This document shows, piece by piece, positions 7,996-19,675 of a stretch of DNA of 64,000 nt. Position 1 is the stretch's first letter. The number at the start of each line of letters is the position of its first letter. The notes below the pieces were generated by a model, which saw only the letters and a list, made by a program, of their open reading frames with translations, had not been told where the DNA came from and did not search any database. Location of the stretch: the NCBI RefSeq assembly GCF_004343195.1, contig NZ_SMCR01000002.1, positions 362,390 to 426,389 on the forward strand, read 5' to 3'. A program made the translations under genes and the position numbers. Source of the DNA: Biostraticola tofi (GTDB lineage Bacteria > Pseudomonadota > Gammaproteobacteria > Enterobacterales > Enterobacteriaceae).

Positions 7996-9327
7996 TCAGA
8001 GTACCGTGGTGCTATCTGTGGAAGGCGCGAGCAGCATTGAGGTTTTTTCCTCAATGCGGGTGACCAGCAGTTGGTCAATTTTGTAGCTGTCGATATCCAC
8101 CACTTCAAATTTGTAGCCTGAAAAGCGGACAAAATCAGTTCGCTTGGGGATTTTGCGCAGCATAAACATCATAAAGCCGCCAATAGTTTCATAATTGCCC
8201 GCCTGCGGAAACTCATCGATGTGCAGCACCCTCATCACATCATCAATCGGTGTACCGCCTTCTATGAGCCAGGAGTTCTCATCCCGAGCGACAATCTGTT
8301 CTTCCAGCCCCTGTCCAACCAGATCGCCCATCAGTGTCGTCATCACATCGTTCAAGGTAATGATGCCTACCACCAACGCATATTCATTCAGAATTACCGC
8401 AAAGTCCTCGCCTGCCGTTTTGAAGCTCTCCAGCGCTTCCGAGAGAGTAAGGGTATCGGGCACGATAAGCGCCGAGCGAATCTGCACGCCGCTGCTGAGC
8501 GCCAGGCTCTGATTGCCCAGCACCCGGTTAAGCAAATCCTTAGAGTCGACATAACCCAGGATATGGTCGATGTTGGCATCGCATACCAAAAATTTGGAGT
8601 GGGGATGCGTCGAAATTTTGGTTTTGATGCTCTCTTCCGACTCATGCAGATCGAAATAGATAATGCTCTCCCTGGAGGTCATCGACGAGGGGACGGTGCG
8701 TGATTCCAGCTCAAAGACGTTTTCTATCAGCTCATGCTCCTGCTTACGCAGCACCCCGGCCAGCGCCCCTGCTTCGACCACGGCATAAATGTCGTCCGAG
8801 GTTATGTCATCCTTTCTCACCATCGGCAGCTTCAGCATTCTGAAAATCATGTTGGCCATGCCGTTAAACAGCCACACCAGGGGGCGGAATACCAGCAGGC
8901 ACAAGCGCATTGGGTTGATTATCCGAACGGCATAAGCCTCAGGTGAAATCAACGCAATACGTTTCGGGGTCAAATCGGCGATCAGGATGAAAAGACTGGT
9001 GACAAGGGTAAAGGAACAGATAAAGCTTAGCTGCTCAGCCAGTTCCGGCGACATGAAACGAATAAAAATGCCGAAGAACGAGGGGGAAAAAGCGGCATCG
9101 CCGACGATACCGCCGAGTATGGCCACCGCATTCAGGCCAATCTGGATAACAGTGAAAAATACGCCCGGCGTTTCCTGCAGTTTCAGCACCCGCTGGGCAT
9201 TGATGTTGCCTTCATCAGCGAGGAGTTTCAGCTTGATCTTGCGCGATGCGGCGAGGGAAATCTCTGAAATTGAAAAAAAGGCACTCACGGCAATGAGTAA
9301 CAAGATGAGCAAAATACTGTTCAGCAT
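7996..9327 (-). CDS. paeA: Polyamine export protein PaeA (YtfL), CNNM/CorC family
   Basis: A 443-residue inner-membrane protein. The N-terminal DUF21 (CNNM) domain with several membrane segments spans about residues 1-185, two CBS domains lie around 200-335, and a C-terminal CorC_HlyC domain follows (about 350-430, GGTPIDDVMRVL, KFEVVDIDSYKIDQ). E. coli YtfL, renamed PaeA, is needed to survive cadaverine and putrescine stress in stationary phase and is proposed to export them. The old label 'hemolysin' for this family is not supported. It lies downstream of msrA on the same strand. Confidence 0.93.
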   Translation of the reverse strand: MLNSILLILLLIAVSAFFSISEISLAASRKIKLKLLADEGNINAQRVLKLQETPGVFFTVIQIGLNAVAILGGIVGDAAFSPSFFGIFIRFMSPELAEQLSFICSFTLVTSLFILIADLTPKRIALISPEAYAVRIINPMRLCLLVFRPLVWLFNGMANMIFRMLKLPMVRKDDITSDDIYAVVEAGALAGVLRKQEHELIENVFELESRTVPSSMTSRESIIYFDLHESEESIKTKISTHPHSKFLVCDANIDHILGYVDSKDLLNRVLGNQSLALSSGVQIRSALIVPDTLTLSEALESFKTAGEDFAVILNEYALVVGIITLNDVMTTLMGDLVGQGLEEQIVARDENSWLIEGGTPIDDVMRVLHIDEFPQAGNYETIGGFMMFMLRKIPKRTDFVRFSGYKFEVVDIDSYKIDQLLVTRIEEKTSMLLAPSTDSTTVL

Positions 9328-9467
9328 AATCTGGCCACGTCGGGCCGACCTCTGGCCGGCACGCCTTCAAAAGGCTATATAGGTTGTGAATGATAACAGT
9401 ATATCGTTGTTATCAGGTGGAAACAGCGGTCAGTATAAGGTTCATGCCCGTTGCTGACCGCCGGATT

Positions 9468-10109
9468 TCAGGTCCGTGGCGGCATGCAAACGCCGATGCC
9501 GCCCAGATTACAGTAGCCATGTGGATTTTTGTACAAGTATTGCTGATGTTCATCCTCTGCATAATAAAACGGACCGGCTGCGGCAATTTCAGTTGTCACC
9601 TCGCGGGTATCGCCGGCCTGGGCCATCGCATCCTGGAACACCTGCAGGCTTTCAACGGCCTCGGTTTGCTGCTCCGGCGTCAGCGGATAGATAGCCGAAC
9701 GGTACTGCGAACCGATATCGCCGCCCTGGCGCATCCCCTGGGCAGGGTCGTGGTTTTCCCAAAATAGTTGCAGCAGTTGGCGATAGCTGACCACTGACGG
9801 ATCGTATACCACCCTTACCGCTTCGGCGTGCGCGGTCTGGCCGCTGCAGACTTCGCGGTAAGTGGGGTTGGGGGTAAAGCCCCCGCTATAGCCGGCGGCG
9901 GTACTGTATATCCCTTCCGTCTGCCAGAAAAGGCGTTCTACGCCCCAGAAGCATCCCATGGCGAACAGGGCGACAGCCATCCCTTCCGGAACGTGGGTCA
10001 TCGAATGCCCGTTGAACAGATGAGTGGTCGCGACCGGCATGGGGGGCGTGCGTCCCGGCAAAGCGTCGCTTTGTGAAACAAGTCGGGTTTTATCAAAATT
10101 TTGCGCCAC
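9468..10109 (-). CDS. msrA: Peptide methionine (S)-S-oxide reductase MsrA
   Basis: A 213-residue enzyme that reduces the S epimer of methionine sulfoxide in proteins. The catalytic Cys53 lies in GCFWG, and the resolving cysteines Cys200 (HGYCNLGG) and Cys208 (GVCMPP) are present in the C-terminal tail as in E. coli. Substrate-binding ENHDPAQG is conserved. The family length is about 212. It is divergent from tamA; the intergenic region carries both promoters. Confidence 0.97.
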   Translation of the reverse strand: MAQNFDKTRLVSQSDALPGRTPPMPVATTHLFNGHSMTHVPEGMAVALFAMGCFWGVERLFWQTEGIYSTAAGYSGGFTPNPTYREVCSGQTAHAEAVRVVYDPSVVSYRQLLQLFWENHDPAQGMRQGGDIGSQYRSAIYPLTPEQQTEAVESLQVFQDAMAQAGDTREVTTEIAAAGPFYYAEDEHQQYLYKNPHGYCNLGGIGVCMPPRT

Positions 10110-10340
10110 AGTTGACTCCTGTTTAGACTAAGGCTCTCAGTATCAAATCATAGTCTGTTTTAAAACATAATTTTTACAAACATCATACGACGATACTACG
10201 TTAAGATGTATTTACACTGCTTAGAAGCAGGTAATAAAAATTAAAGCGCCTTCTGCCATTACAAGATGATAGGAATGACGGTGGTTCATTACCGCGACCC
10301 AGGCTGTATCAGGAAGAACAAACTCAGGAGCCACCCGCGC

Positions 10341-12077
10341 ATGCGATATCTTCGGCTGTTATGCCTGCTCGGCACCCTGGTGCTGACACCGGTTTCACAG
10401 GGGGCCAGTATCCGGTTGCAGGTAGAGGGCATCAGTGGCGAACTGCAGCGCAATGTGCGTGCGCGGCTGTCCACTATCTCAACCGATGAAATCACCGCGG
10501 ATGCCCGCTTCCAGGCGCGAGTCAATGAAGCGGTCCGCGAGGGACTCAGTGCCCTGGGCTATTACTCGCCGGTAATCGATTTCCAGTTCCGGCCGGCGGT
10601 CAATGGCGGCCGTGAGGTCCTGGTCACCCGTATCAATCCAGGCAAGCCGGTGCTTATCGCCGGGGTCGATGTGATATTGCGTGGCGATGCCCGTCAGGAC
10701 CCTGATTATCGGCAGCGGGTAAAGGACGGTAAGCCGGCGCTGGGCACGGTGCTTAATCATGCTGATTACACCAACTTCAAAAATGGCTTGTCCAGCCTGG
10801 CGTTGCGCAAAGGGTATTTCGACGCCGAGTTTCGCAAGAGCCAGCTCGGCGTGTCGCCAACGCGCTATCAGGCCTTCTGGGACATCGACTTTGACAGCGG
10901 CCAGCGCTACCGGTTTGGCAAAATACGCTTTCACGGCGCCCAGATAAGGGAAGATTACCTGCAGAATCTGTCGTCCATCCGTGAAGGTGAGGAATACAGC
11001 GCCGACTCACTGGCTGAACTCAACCGACGATTAGCGGCGACCAACTGGTTCAACTCGGTGGTGATTTCGCCGGATTTCGAACAGAGCAAAACCAACAAAA
11101 CGCTGCCGCTGGATGCGGTGGTGACACCGCGCACCCGTAACACCATTGAAACCGGGGTAGGCTATGCCACCGATGTTGGTCCGAGGGTAAAAACCAGTTG
11201 GAGCCGACCATGGATAAATTCCCGCGGTCACAGTCTGGAGACCAGCCTCAGTCTGTCTGCCCCTGAGCAGGCGCTGGATTTCAGTTACAAGATCCCGCTG
11301 TTGAAAAACCCTTTGGAACAATATTATCTGGTGCAGTCCGGCTTCAAGCGCGAAGATCTCAACGATACCCAGTCTAATTCCACTTCAGTGAATGTGGCTC
11401 GCTACTGGGATATGTCCAGTGGCTGGCAGCGTTCGGTGAACCTGCGCTGGAGCCTTGATCACTTTACCCAGGCCGATGTCACCAACACCACCATGCTGCT
11501 GTATCCAGGGGTAAGCATTAACCGTACCCGGCAGCGGGGCGGCCTGATGCCGACGTGGGGCGACTCCCAGCGCTATTCGTTCGATGTCTCCGACACCACC
11601 TGGGGATCGGATATCGACTTCTTCGTTATCCAGGCCCAGAACGTCTGGATTCGTACGCTGGCCGACAAGCACCGCTTTGTTGCCCGCGGCAATCTGGGCT
11701 GGATCGAGACCAATGATTTCGAACGTGTACCGCCCTCTTTGCGTTTCTTCGCCGGCGGCGATCGCAGTATTCGTGGCTACAAATACAAATCACTGTCGCC
11801 AAAAGATGATAAAGACAAGCTTACCGGGGCGTCGAAACTGGCTACCGGTTCGCTGGAGTACCAATACAACGTCAGCGGCAAGTGGTGGGGCGCCGCTTTT
11901 ATCGACGCGGGTGAAGCGGTCAATGATATCAAGCAGAGTAATGTTAAAACCGGCGCCGGCGTGGGGGTCAGATGGCAGTCGCCGGTCGGTCCGATCAAAC
12001 TTGATATCGCCGCCCCGGTCGGCGATAAGGATGAGCATGGGCTCCAGTTTTATATAGGATTAGGGCCTGAATTATGA
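10341..12077 (+). CDS. tamA: Translocation and assembly module outer-membrane protein TamA
   Basis: A 578-residue Omp85-family protein. The signal peptide ends near residue 22 (LTPVSQGA), three POTRA domains span about 23-265, and a 16-strand barrel forms the rest, with [13 protein letters not shown] as the lid/loop 6 signature. With TamB it helps insert some autotransporters and takes part in phospholipid traffic to the outer membrane. The frame is open to an upstream ATG at 10266, but 10341 (MRYLRLL) matches the E. coli start, gives the right signal peptide and has CTCAGGAG upstream. The stop overlaps the tamB start by 4 bp. Confidence 0.97.
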   Translation: MRYLRLLCLLGTLVLTPVSQGASIRLQVEGISGELQRNVRARLSTISTDEITADARFQARVNEAVREGLSALGYYSPVIDFQFRPAVNGGREVLVTRINPGKPVLIAGVDVILRGDARQDPDYRQRVKDGKPALGTVLNHADYTNFKNGLSSLALRKGYFDAEFRKSQLGVSPTRYQAFWDIDFDSGQRYRFGKIRFHGAQIREDYLQNLSSIREGEEYSADSLAELNRRLAATNWFNSVVISPDFEQSKTNKTLPLDAVVTPRTRNTIETGVGYATDVGPRVKTSWSRPWINSRGHSLETSLSLSAPEQALDFSYKIPLLKNPLEQYYLVQSGFKREDLNDTQSNSTSVNVARYWDMSSGWQRSVNLRWSLDHFTQADVTNTTMLLYPGVSINRTRQRGGLMPTWGDSQRYSFDVSDTTWGSDIDFFVIQAQNVWIRTLADKHRFVARGNLGWIETNDFERVPPSLRFFAGGDRSIRGYKYKSLSPKDDKDKLTGASKLATGSLEYQYNVSGKWWGAAFIDAGEAVNDIKQSNVKTGAGVGVRWQSPVGPIKLDIAAPVGDKDEHGLQFYIGLGPEL

Positions 12078-15000
12078 GTCTGATAAAAAAGATCAGCCTG
12101 GGAATATTCATCTTCATTATCCTACTGCTGGCGACCGTAGCCTACCTGCTCGGCACCACCAGTGGTCTGCACCTGATATTGAACGGAGCCTCCCGCTGGG
12201 TACCAGGGCTGGATATCGCCAGCGTCAGCGGCGGCTGGCGAGACCTCTCGCTTAACGGCGTCAGTTGGCAGATGCCGGGCGTCACCGTGCGTGCCGGCCA
12301 ATTCCACCTCTCCGTCAATACCGCCTGCCTGCGCCAGCGGCAGCTGTGCCTTGATGATCTGTCCCTGAGCGAAGTAGCCGTCAGCATCAGAACCGCGGAA
12401 ATGACGCCAACGCCTGAACAGGAGCCGGCAGTCGAACAGCCGGCATCCTCCATCAGCACGCCTTATCCGGTTATCCTGAAGCGCCTGGCGATAAATAACG
12501 TCAGCGTACAGGTCGACGGCACCGCCGTCTCACTGAACCAGTTCACCAGTGGCATCACCTTTAGCGACAACAACTTGGTAGTGTCACCGACCCATATTGA
12601 AGGTTTGCTGGTAAAACTGCCCAAGGCGGCAGAAATCATCACTGACCAGGCGATAGATGCAGTGATCCAGACCGAGCAGGAAAAGAAAGAGGCCGCCACC
12701 CGCGCGGATGCCGAGAAAGCCGCGCTGCGCCAGGCGCCGCCGCTGGGAGAGACGCTGGCTGCGCTTTTTGCCAAGCCTTTGCTGCCGTCGATACCGAATA
12801 TCCAGCTACCGTTGAATATCACTCTAGAGGACCTGAGGGCTGAAAACCTGCGGCTGACCGGGGATGTCGATATCCTGGTTACCTCGCTGGCGCTGCGGAT
12901 GGCAATGCAGGATCAGCATCTGTCACTGACTAAGCTGGATATCGACTCTCCCCAGGGACTGCTTAATGCCAGTGGCGAGGCCAGCCTGAGGGACAACTGG
13001 CCCGTTAATCTGACGGTTAACTCAAAAGTGAATGTAGCGCCGTTGAAAGGCGAACGGGTAAAGTTGACCGTTAACGGTGAACTGCGCCAGGAACTGAAGG
13101 GCAACATCAATCTTTCCGGCCCGCTGGGGGCCGGGCTGAGCCTGAAAACCCGCCTTGCCGAGACGGGATTGCCGTTGGACCTGCGGATAGTCAGCGATAA
13201 TTTGCAATGGCCGCTCACCGGCACGCCCCACTATCAGGCCAGAAATGTGTCAATGCATCTGGCTGGCCGGGCAACGGACTACCGCCTGGCCGTGGGGGCC
13301 GCTCTCAGCGGCGAGGGCATGCCGCCCGCCACGCTGGCGATACAGGGCAATGGCACCCCTTCGCAGTTTACCCTGTCCCGACTGAGAGTGGATGCCCTCC
13401 AGGGGCATACCGATTTAACCGCGGTTATCGACTGGAGCAAGGCGATAAGCTGGCGCAGTGAACTGACGTTGACCGGCATCAATACCGCCCGGCAATGGCC
13501 TGACTGGCCGGCCAGAGTGGCTGGAAAAATGACCACTAAGGGCAGTCTTTATGGCGGCAGCTGGCAACTGCGGGTGCCCGAATTGAAACTCGACGGCAAT
13601 ATCAAACAGAATAAACTGTCAGCCAAAGGCAGTCTGTCCGGCAATGCCGCCAATCAGTGGAATATCCCCGGTATCCAGCTGGCGCTGGGACGCAATAGCC
13701 TGGATATCAAGGGCCAATTGGATGAGAAACTTGCCCTGGATGCGACTATAGATGCGCCCCGGCTGGATGGTGCTCTGCCAGGACTCGGCGGCACCGCCAA
13801 GGGCAAGATTAACGTGCGCGGCAGCCTGATGGCGCCGCAACTGCTGGCTGACCTGACCGCTTCCGGTCTGCGGTTCCAGGCTCTGAGCGTCCGCCAGGTA
13901 AACCTGAAGGGCGATCTGAGCTCAAGCGACCAGATCAAAGGCAACTTGACGTTGCGGGTCAGTCAATTGCAGCAGGACAGTTTTAAAATAAGCACACTGT
14001 TGCTGACGGCCAAAGGCAATGAAAAGCAGCATCAGCTTCGCGTCAGCCTCACTGGCGACCCGGTCGCCGGCCAATTGAGCCTGGACGGCGGTTTTGACCG
14101 GCAGCAACAGCGCTGGCAGGGGCGGCTGTCACAGACCCGTTTTGAGACGCCGGTCGGTGAATGGCGTCTTAGTCGGGATATGACGCTGGACTACCTGAAT
14201 GCCGGTCAGAAAATTACCGTGGGCCCTCATTGCTGGCAGAACCCGAATGCCAATCTGTGCGTGCCGACCAATATTGTCGCCAGCCCGCAAGGCGGCCAGG
14301 GCAGCCTGCTGCTAAATCGTTTTGATCTGGCGATGATTAAACCGTTCCTCACCGATGATACCCAGTTGGCGGGCGTATTCAGCGGCCGGGCGGATGTCAG
14401 TTGGAAGCAGGGCGACTCACTGCCGCAGGCAAAAGTCTCTCTGGTGGGTAAAGGCGTGAACATCCGCCAAAACGTTGACAGCCGATCGCTGCCGGTGGCG
14501 TTTGATACCCTGAATGTCAATGCCGCGCTGGACAAAGGCAATGCCAATCTGGACTGGCTGGTCAAAATCGCCGGCAACGGCCAGACCGATGGACAATTAC
14601 GGATTGCCGATCCCCAGGGCAGGCGCAATCTTACCGGTAACCTGAATATCCGCGACATCTCTCTGGCGATCATCAATCCCATCCTGTCACGCGGGGAAAG
14701 CGCCAACGGTCAGCTGAATGCAAATCTGCGCATTGGCGGCAATAGCCGCCAGCCGCTGATTTTCGGTCAGTTAGGGCTGGAAAAGGTGATCATTAAAGGC
14801 AACTGGATGCCGTTCGCTATGCAAAGCAGTCGACTGGCGCTAGATTTCTCAGGGACACGTTCGGTGCTGCAGGGGCTGGTGCAGACCACCCGCGGCCAGA
14901 TCAACCTGGCCGGCAACGCCGACTGGAGCCAGATTGATGCCTGGCGTGCACGGATCGCCGCCAAGGGAGATAAAGTGAGAATTACCGTGCCGCCCATGGT

Positions 15001-15901
15001 ACGGTTGGACGTGTCGCCGGATGTGGTGTTTGACGCATCGCCAACGCAGTTTGCACTGAACGGCACGGTCGATATTCCCTGGGCGCGCATCGTGGTACAG
15101 GAACTGCCTGAGAGCGCGGTCGGCGTATCGTCTGATCAAGTGCTGCTGGATGAACAGCTTAAGCCAATCGCCCCTGCCCGGGCGCCGGCTGTGCCGATAA
15201 ACAGCAATCTGACGATTCATGTAGGGAAGGATGTCCGGCTGGATGCATTCGGTCTTAAAGCCCGGTTGCAGGGCGATCTGAAAATGGTGCAGGATCACCG
15301 GGGATTAGGCCTTAACGGCCAGATCGATATCCCTTCCGGCCGCTTCCATGCCTATGGACAGGATTTGATCGTCAACAAAGGGCAATTGCTGTTCTCCGGT
15401 CCGCCGGATCAGCCCCTGCTGAACATTGAAGCCATCCGTAATCCAGATTCGACTGAAGATGGGGTGACGGCAGGCGTCAGGGTTACAGGCCTGGCAGATC
15501 AGCCGAAGCTGGACGTATTCTCGGATCCGGTGAAATCCCAGCAGGAGGCGCTGTCTTATCTGCTGCGCGGTCAGGGGCTGGATGCTTCAGGCGGCGACAG
15601 CAATATGATGACATCGATGCTGGTCGGTATGGGGGTCGCACAAAGCGGCCAACTGGTCGGCAAGATTGGCGAAGCCTTTGGCGTTAGTCATTTAGCTCTG
15701 GATACACAGGGCGTTGGCGACAGTTCTCAAGTCGTCGTGAGTGGTTATGTCGCACCGGGCCTGCAGGTTAAATATGGCGTCGGTATTTTTGATTCACTGG
15801 CAACGCTAACTTTACGTTACCGTTTAATGCCTAAACTTTATCTGGAAGCCGTGTCTGGTCTCGATCAGGCGTTAGACTTGCTCTATCAGTTTGAGTTTTA
15901 A
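12074..15901 (+). CDS. tamB: Translocation and assembly module inner-membrane protein TamB
   Basis: A 1275-residue AsmA-like/bridge-type lipid transport protein. An N-terminal membrane anchor (about residues 7-28) is followed by a very long periplasmic beta-groove, and a C-terminal DUF490 domain ends at residue 1275 ([21 protein letters not shown], the part that contacts TamA). An Ala/Glu/Lys stretch near 195-225 looks helical. The length is slightly above the E. coli protein (about 1259). It begins within the tamA stop (ATGA), which indicates translational coupling, and ytfP begins 2 bp after it. Confidence 0.97.
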   Translation: MSLIKKISLGIFIFIILLLATVAYLLGTTSGLHLILNGASRWVPGLDIASVSGGWRDLSLNGVSWQMPGVTVRAGQFHLSVNTACLRQRQLCLDDLSLSEVAVSIRTAEMTPTPEQEPAVEQPASSISTPYPVILKRLAINNVSVQVDGTAVSLNQFTSGITFSDNNLVVSPTHIEGLLVKLPKAAEIITDQAIDAVIQTEQEKKEAATRADAEKAALRQAPPLGETLAALFAKPLLPSIPNIQLPLNITLEDLRAENLRLTGDVDILVTSLALRMAMQDQHLSLTKLDIDSPQGLLNASGEASLRDNWPVNLTVNSKVNVAPLKGERVKLTVNGELRQELKGNINLSGPLGAGLSLKTRLAETGLPLDLRIVSDNLQWPLTGTPHYQARNVSMHLAGRATDYRLAVGAALSGEGMPPATLAIQGNGTPSQFTLSRLRVDALQGHTDLTAVIDWSKAISWRSELTLTGINTARQWPDWPARVAGKMTTKGSLYGGSWQLRVPELKLDGNIKQNKLSAKGSLSGNAANQWNIPGIQLALGRNSLDIKGQLDEKLALDATIDAPRLDGALPGLGGTAKGKINVRGSLMAPQLLADLTASGLRFQALSVRQVNLKGDLSSSDQIKGNLTLRVSQLQQDSFKISTLLLTAKGNEKQHQLRVSLTGDPVAGQLSLDGGFDRQQQRWQGRLSQTRFETPVGEWRLSRDMTLDYLNAGQKITVGPHCWQNPNANLCVPTNIVASPQGGQGSLLLNRFDLAMIKPFLTDDTQLAGVFSGRADVSWKQGDSLPQAKVSLVGKGVNIRQNVDSRSLPVAFDTLNVNAALDKGNANLDWLVKIAGNGQTDGQLRIADPQGRRNLTGNLNIRDISLAIINPILSRGESANGQLNANLRIGGNSRQPLIFGQLGLEKVIIKGNWMPFAMQSSRLALDFSGTRSVLQGLVQTTRGQINLAGNADWSQIDAWRARIAAKGDKVRITVPPMVRLDVSPDVVFDASPTQFALNGTVDIPWARIVVQELPESAVGVSSDQVLLDEQLKPIAPARAPAVPINSNLTIHVGKDVRLDAFGLKARLQGDLKMVQDHRGLGLNGQIDIPSGRFHAYGQDLIVNKGQLLFSGPPDQPLLNIEAIRNPDSTEDGVTAGVRVTGLADQPKLDVFSDPVKSQQEALSYLLRGQGLDASGGDSNMMTSMLVGMGVAQSGQLVGKIGEAFGVSHLALDTQGVGDSSQVVVSGYVAPGLQVKYGVGIFDSLATLTLRYRLMPKLYLEAVSGLDQALDLLYQFEF

Positions 15902-15903
15902 CA

Positions 15904-16251
15904 ATGCGAATTATTGTCTATGGTAGCCTGCGACGAAAGCAGGGCAACAGCCACTGGATGACAAACGGTCAGTGGCTGGGCGATTATGAAATAGTGGGAT
16001 ACGATCTGTATGATCTGGGCCATTACCCTGCTGTTATTCCCGGCAGCGGCAAGGTCTATTGCGAAGTATATCGTATCGATTCTTCGACCCTCGGCGAACT
16101 GGATGCGCTGCGCACCAAGAGTGGTGAATATAAGCGGGTACTGATTGGTACCCCTTATGGTACTGCCTGGATGTATGTCTATCAGCGTCCGGTCGATGGT
16201 TTGCGCCTGCTGAAAAGCGGCGACTGGCTCAAGCGGGACCAGGAACCCTGA
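15904..16251 (+). CDS. ytfP: Gamma-glutamylcyclotransferase-like protein YtfP
   Basis: A 115-residue member of the GGCT-like fold with the signature YGSLRRKQGN at residues 6-15 and the acidic residue in KSGEYKRV (near 76) that corresponds to the catalytic position in the family. The family makes or processes 5-oxoproline-type products, but the substrate of YtfP is not established. It lies 2 bp after tamB and is probably part of the tamA-tamB-ytfP operon, as in E. coli. A strong terminator follows. Confidence 0.93.
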   Translation: MRIIVYGSLRRKQGNSHWMTNGQWLGDYEIVGYDLYDLGHYPAVIPGSGKVYCEVYRIDSSTLGELDALRTKSGEYKRVLIGTPYGTAWMYVYQRPVDGLRLLKSGDWLKRDQEP

Positions 16252-16280
16252 CCGGCGATGCTCCTTTCTGCCTGCATGAA

Positions 16281-16313
16281 CAAAAAAAACACCGCCTGAG
16301 CGGTGTTTTTTTT
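16281..16313. terminator. Bidirectional terminator between ytfP and ppa
   Basis: ACACCGC-CTGA-GCGGTGT with eight A before and eight T after. It serves the convergent ytfP and ppa messages. Confidence 0.92.
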
Positions 16314-16328
16314 CCGTTACAAGCAACG

Positions 16329-16859
16329 TTATTTGTTTTTGGCACGTTCGAAAGACGTGAGGATTTCGGCCTTGGCCGCTTCCGCATTTTCCCAACCATC
16401 AACCTTGACCCATTTACCTTTTTCCAGCGCTTTATATTGCTCAAAGAAGTGGGTGATCTGACCGCGCAGTAATTCCGGAAGGTCGTTAACATCTTTGATG
16501 TGATCGTATTCTTTAGACAGCTTGGTGTGGGGAACGGCAACAACTTTAGCATCTTCACCGGCTTCGTCAGTCATTTTCAACACGCCGACCGGACGGCAAC
16601 GAACCACTGAACCTGGCTGAAGCGGGTACGGGGTCGGGACCAGCACGTCAACCGGATCGCCATCAAGTGACAGAGTATGGTTGATGTAACCATAGTTACA
16701 CGGATAGAACATGGCGGTGGACATGAAACGATCGACAAACAGCGTGCCGGTTTCCTTGTCGACTTCATATTTGATCGGAGTGGCATTCGCCGGAATTTCG
16801 ATTACTACATAAATGTCTTCAGGAAGATCTTTTCCTGCCGGTACCAGATTCAAGCTCAT
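16329..16859 (-). CDS. ppa: Inorganic pyrophosphatase
   Basis: A 176-residue family I soluble pyrophosphatase that hydrolyses PPi from biosynthetic reactions to two phosphates with Mg2+. The signature DGDPVDVLV lies near residues 66-74, and the metal and phosphate residues in KYEVDKETG and [12 protein letters not shown] are present. Length and N-terminus ([18 protein letters not shown]) equal E. coli. It is monocistronic between ytfP and fbp; the E. coli ytfQRT-yjfF sugar transporter that separates ppa from fbp is absent. Confidence 0.98.
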   Translation of the reverse strand: MSLNLVPAGKDLPEDIYVVIEIPANATPIKYEVDKETGTLFVDRFMSTAMFYPCNYGYINHTLSLDGDPVDVLVPTPYPLQPGSVVRCRPVGVLKMTDEAGEDAKVVAVPHTKLSKEYDHIKDVNDLPELLRGQITHFFEQYKALEKGKWVKVDGWENAEAAKAEILTSFERAKNK

Positions 16860-16927
16860 GTCAGTTTCCTTTAACTGTGCGATAAAGCGTTACCGCACAT
16901 TGTAATGAGTTTTAACGTAATTATCGA

Positions 16928-17935
16928 TTATTGCTCTTCGGGGTAATCGCGCAGAAATCTCTCGGCGTCTTCCACCATCGACTGGGTGCCGACGAAGAAG
17001 GGTGAACGCTGATGCAATTTTTGCGGCACGATATCCAGGATCCGGTTCTTGCCATCGCTGGCTTTGCCGCCAGCCTGCTCAGCCAGAAACGCCATCGGAT
17101 TGCATTCATAAGCCAGACGTAGTTTACCCTCCGGGTGGGTCGCCGTGCTGGGATAAAGATAGATGCCGCCCTTGAGCAGATTACGATGGAAATCCGAAAC
17201 CAAAGAACCAATGTAGCGCGAGGTATAGGGACGGTTAGTCGCTTCGTCCATTTCCTGGCAATACTTGATGTACTTTTTAACGCCGTTGGGGAACTTGATG
17301 TAGTTGCCTTCATTGATCGAGTACATCTGTCCGCTCTCAGGGAAATGCACGCTTTCATGTGACAGACAGAATACCCCCAGAGAAGGATCATAGGTAAAAG
17401 CATGCACGCCGCAGCCGGTGGTGTATACCAGCATGGTTGAAGAGCCATACACTACGTACCCTGCAGCTACCTGCTTGCTGCCCGGCTGAAGGAAATCTTC
17501 TTCAGTCACCGGTGTACCTACTGGCGTGATACGGCGATAAATCGAGAAAATAGTGCCAACTGAAACATTCACATCGATATTCGATGAGCCGTCCAGCGGA
17601 TCCATCAGCACCACATATTTACCGTTTTCAGAACCCTCTCCATCAAAGACGACAATTTCATCTTCTTCTTCCGAGGCAATGCCTGCTACCTGACCGCGGG
17701 CCTTGAGCGCTGCCTTCAGTTTTTCATTGGCAAACAGGTCGAGCTTCATCTGAACTTCGCCCTGAACATTAGACACGCCGCTGGTTCCCAGAATATCCAC
17801 CAGTCCCGCTTTATTGATATCACGATGGATGATTTTGGCGCCAAGTTTGATGGCAGAAAGCAAGGCGGTCAGCTCACCTGTGGCATGTGGAAATTCGTGC
17901 TGTTTCTCAACAATAAATTCGCCTAACGTTTTCAT
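16928..17935 (-). CDS. fbp: Fructose-1,6-bisphosphatase class I
   Basis: A 335-residue gluconeogenic enzyme that converts fructose 1,6-bisphosphate to fructose 6-phosphate. The metal site is in SEEEDE near residue 90 and [15 protein letters not shown] near 115-129; the substrate loop [10 protein letters not shown] and the C-terminal [11 protein letters not shown] are conserved. The frame is open to 18007, but [15 protein letters not shown] at 17935 matches the known start and has AGGGAAAG before it. Confidence 0.98.
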   Translation of the reverse strand: MKTLGEFIVEKQHEFPHATGELTALLSAIKLGAKIIHRDINKAGLVDILGTSGVSNVQGEVQMKLDLFANEKLKAALKARGQVAGIASEEEDEIVVFDGEGSENGKYVVLMDPLDGSSNIDVNVSVGTIFSIYRRITPVGTPVTEEDFLQPGSKQVAAGYVVYGSSTMLVYTTGCGVHAFTYDPSLGVFCLSHESVHFPESGQMYSINEGNYIKFPNGVKKYIKYCQEMDEATNRPYTSRYIGSLVSDFHRNLLKGGIYLYPSTATHPEGKLRLAYECNPMAFLAEQAGGKASDGKNRILDIVPQKLHQRSPFFVGTQSMVEDAERFLRDYPEEQ

Positions 17936-18121
17936 GACACTTTCCCTGAAGATAAAGAGGACCCTAAACCTAAGGATGAGCAGCGGTAAAAAGACTTTAC
18001 CACACACGTTTGTCCTAGCAGTTTAGCTCAAACAGTTTATGAGTACATCATCAAATCCGTTTCTATCAAAAGGTCCTGGCGTTAGAATGGACGGTAATAC
18101 GCAGCTGAAAATGGAAAAATT

Positions 18122-19495
18122 ATGCGCATTCATATTCTTGGTATCTGTGGCACGTTCATGGGCGGACTGGCGATGCTGGCACGATCCCTCGGACATGAGG
18201 TGACCGGCTCTGACGATAATGTCTATCCACCAATGAGCACCCTGCTCCAGGACCAGGGGATTGAACTGATGAGCGGCTACTCACCCGCTCAGTTGATGCC
18301 GGCGCCGGACCTGGTGATTATCGGTAATGCCATGAGCCGCGGTAATCCTTGCGTTGAAGCGGTGCTTGAACGAGGAATTCCCTATGTCTCCGGTCCTCAG
18401 TGGCTGCATGACCACGTACTGCAGCAACGCTGGGTCATCGCCGTCGCCGGCACCCATGGCAAAACCACTACGGCAGGTATGGTGACCTGGATCCTCGAGC
18501 AGTGCGGCTATCAGCCGGGTTTTGTTATCGGCGGCGTTCCGGGGAATTTCAGCGTATCCGCCAGGCTTGGCGCAGGATCGTTCTTTGTCGTAGAGGCTGA
18601 TGAATATGACTGCGCGTTCTTCGACAAGCGTTCCAAATTTCTGCATTATTGCCCACGCACGCTGATACTCAATAATCTTGAGTTCGACCATGCCGATATC
18701 TTCGATGATCTGAAAGCCATCGAAAAACAGTTTCATCACCTGATACGCCTGGTACCGGGGCAAGGGCGAATTATCCTGCCTGATAACGATGCCAATTTGA
18801 AACATACGCTGGCCATGGGCTGCTGGAGCGAGCTTGAGTACGCCGGAGAAGAAGGAATGTGGCGCGCCAGAAAAACCGCAGCCGATGCCGGCAAGTGGCA
18901 GGTTTACCTGAATGATGACCTGGTGGGTGAAGTCGAGTGGGATCTGGTAGGCGAACATAATATGCATAATGGGCTGATGGCTATCGCTGCAGCGCGCCAT
19001 GTGGGGGTTTTGCCGACGGATGCCTGTAAAGCATTGGCAAGCTTCATCAATGCCCGTCGTCGACTGGAGCTCAAAGGCAGCGCGAATGGCGTAACGGTGT
19101 ATGACGATTTTGCCCATCATCCAACCGCTATTTTGGCCACCCTTGCCGCGCTGCGCAGTAAGGTCGGCGGGACGGCGCGGATTATCGCCGTGCTTGAGCC
19201 TCGCTCCAATACCATGAAAATGGGGCTAAGCAAAAACGAGCTGGCGCCTTCTCTGGGGCGCGCGGATGAAGTATTCCTGTTACAGCCACAGCACATTCCC
19301 TGGCAGGTAAGTGAAGTCGCTGACGCCTGCGTGCAGCCTGCTCACTGGAACGCTGATGTGGATACACTGGTGGATATGATTACCAGAACGGCCCAGCCGG
19401 GAGATTTCATTCTGGTAATGAGTAATGGCGGTTTCGGCGGCATTCACCAGAAGTTGCTGGCTGAGCTGGCCCGCAAAGCGACTCTAGCCAAGTAA
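18122..19495 (+). CDS. mpl: UDP-MurNAc:L-Ala-gamma-D-Glu-meso-DAP ligase Mpl
   Basis: A 457-residue Mur-ligase-family enzyme that attaches the recycled murein tripeptide to UDP-MurNAc, feeding cell-wall recycling. An N-terminal Rossmann segment (ILGICGTFMGG) is followed by the ATP loop AGTHGKTTT at 109-117, VVEADEYD near 157 and the C-terminal domain. Length equals E. coli. It is divergent from fbp with 186 bp between starts. In E. coli the next gene is yjgA; here it is yhcN, so a rearrangement joint lies just downstream. Confidence 0.97.
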   Translation: MRIHILGICGTFMGGLAMLARSLGHEVTGSDDNVYPPMSTLLQDQGIELMSGYSPAQLMPAPDLVIIGNAMSRGNPCVEAVLERGIPYVSGPQWLHDHVLQQRWVIAVAGTHGKTTTAGMVTWILEQCGYQPGFVIGGVPGNFSVSARLGAGSFFVVEADEYDCAFFDKRSKFLHYCPRTLILNNLEFDHADIFDDLKAIEKQFHHLIRLVPGQGRIILPDNDANLKHTLAMGCWSELEYAGEEGMWRARKTAADAGKWQVYLNDDLVGEVEWDLVGEHNMHNGLMAIAAARHVGVLPTDACKALASFINARRRLELKGSANGVTVYDDFAHHPTAILATLAALRSKVGGTARIIAVLEPRSNTMKMGLSKNELAPSLGRADEVFLLQPQHIPWQVSEVADACVQPAHWNADVDTLVDMITRTAQPGDFILVMSNGGFGGIHQKLLAELARKATLAK

Positions 19496-19501
19496 CCAGC
19501 C

Positions 19502-19527
19502 AAAAAAAAGCCCCCGGGATCGGGGGC
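19502..19527 (-). terminator. Terminator after yhcN (minus strand)
   Basis: GCCCCCG-ATCC-CGGGGGC followed by eight T on the minus strand. On the plus strand no T-tract follows, so it mainly ends the yhcN transcript about 150 bp past its stop and may also stop mpl readthrough weakly. Confidence 0.8.
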
Positions 19528-19675
19528 AAGGATCGTCGGATAGGACGACGAGGGAAAGCATAACGTTAACGAGGGTTTATTACGCTGCGACACAGGAATA
19601 ATAAAGCGCGATAACGGTAACGACCTTCTGGATCACCTTACAGTGAACTCTTCTTGTTAATCTTCTCTTGTACGC

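Noticed and set aside
7996-9327. Hemolysin
   Set aside because: The CNNM/CorC family carries this historical label, but the protein is an inner-membrane transporter-type protein matching PaeA.
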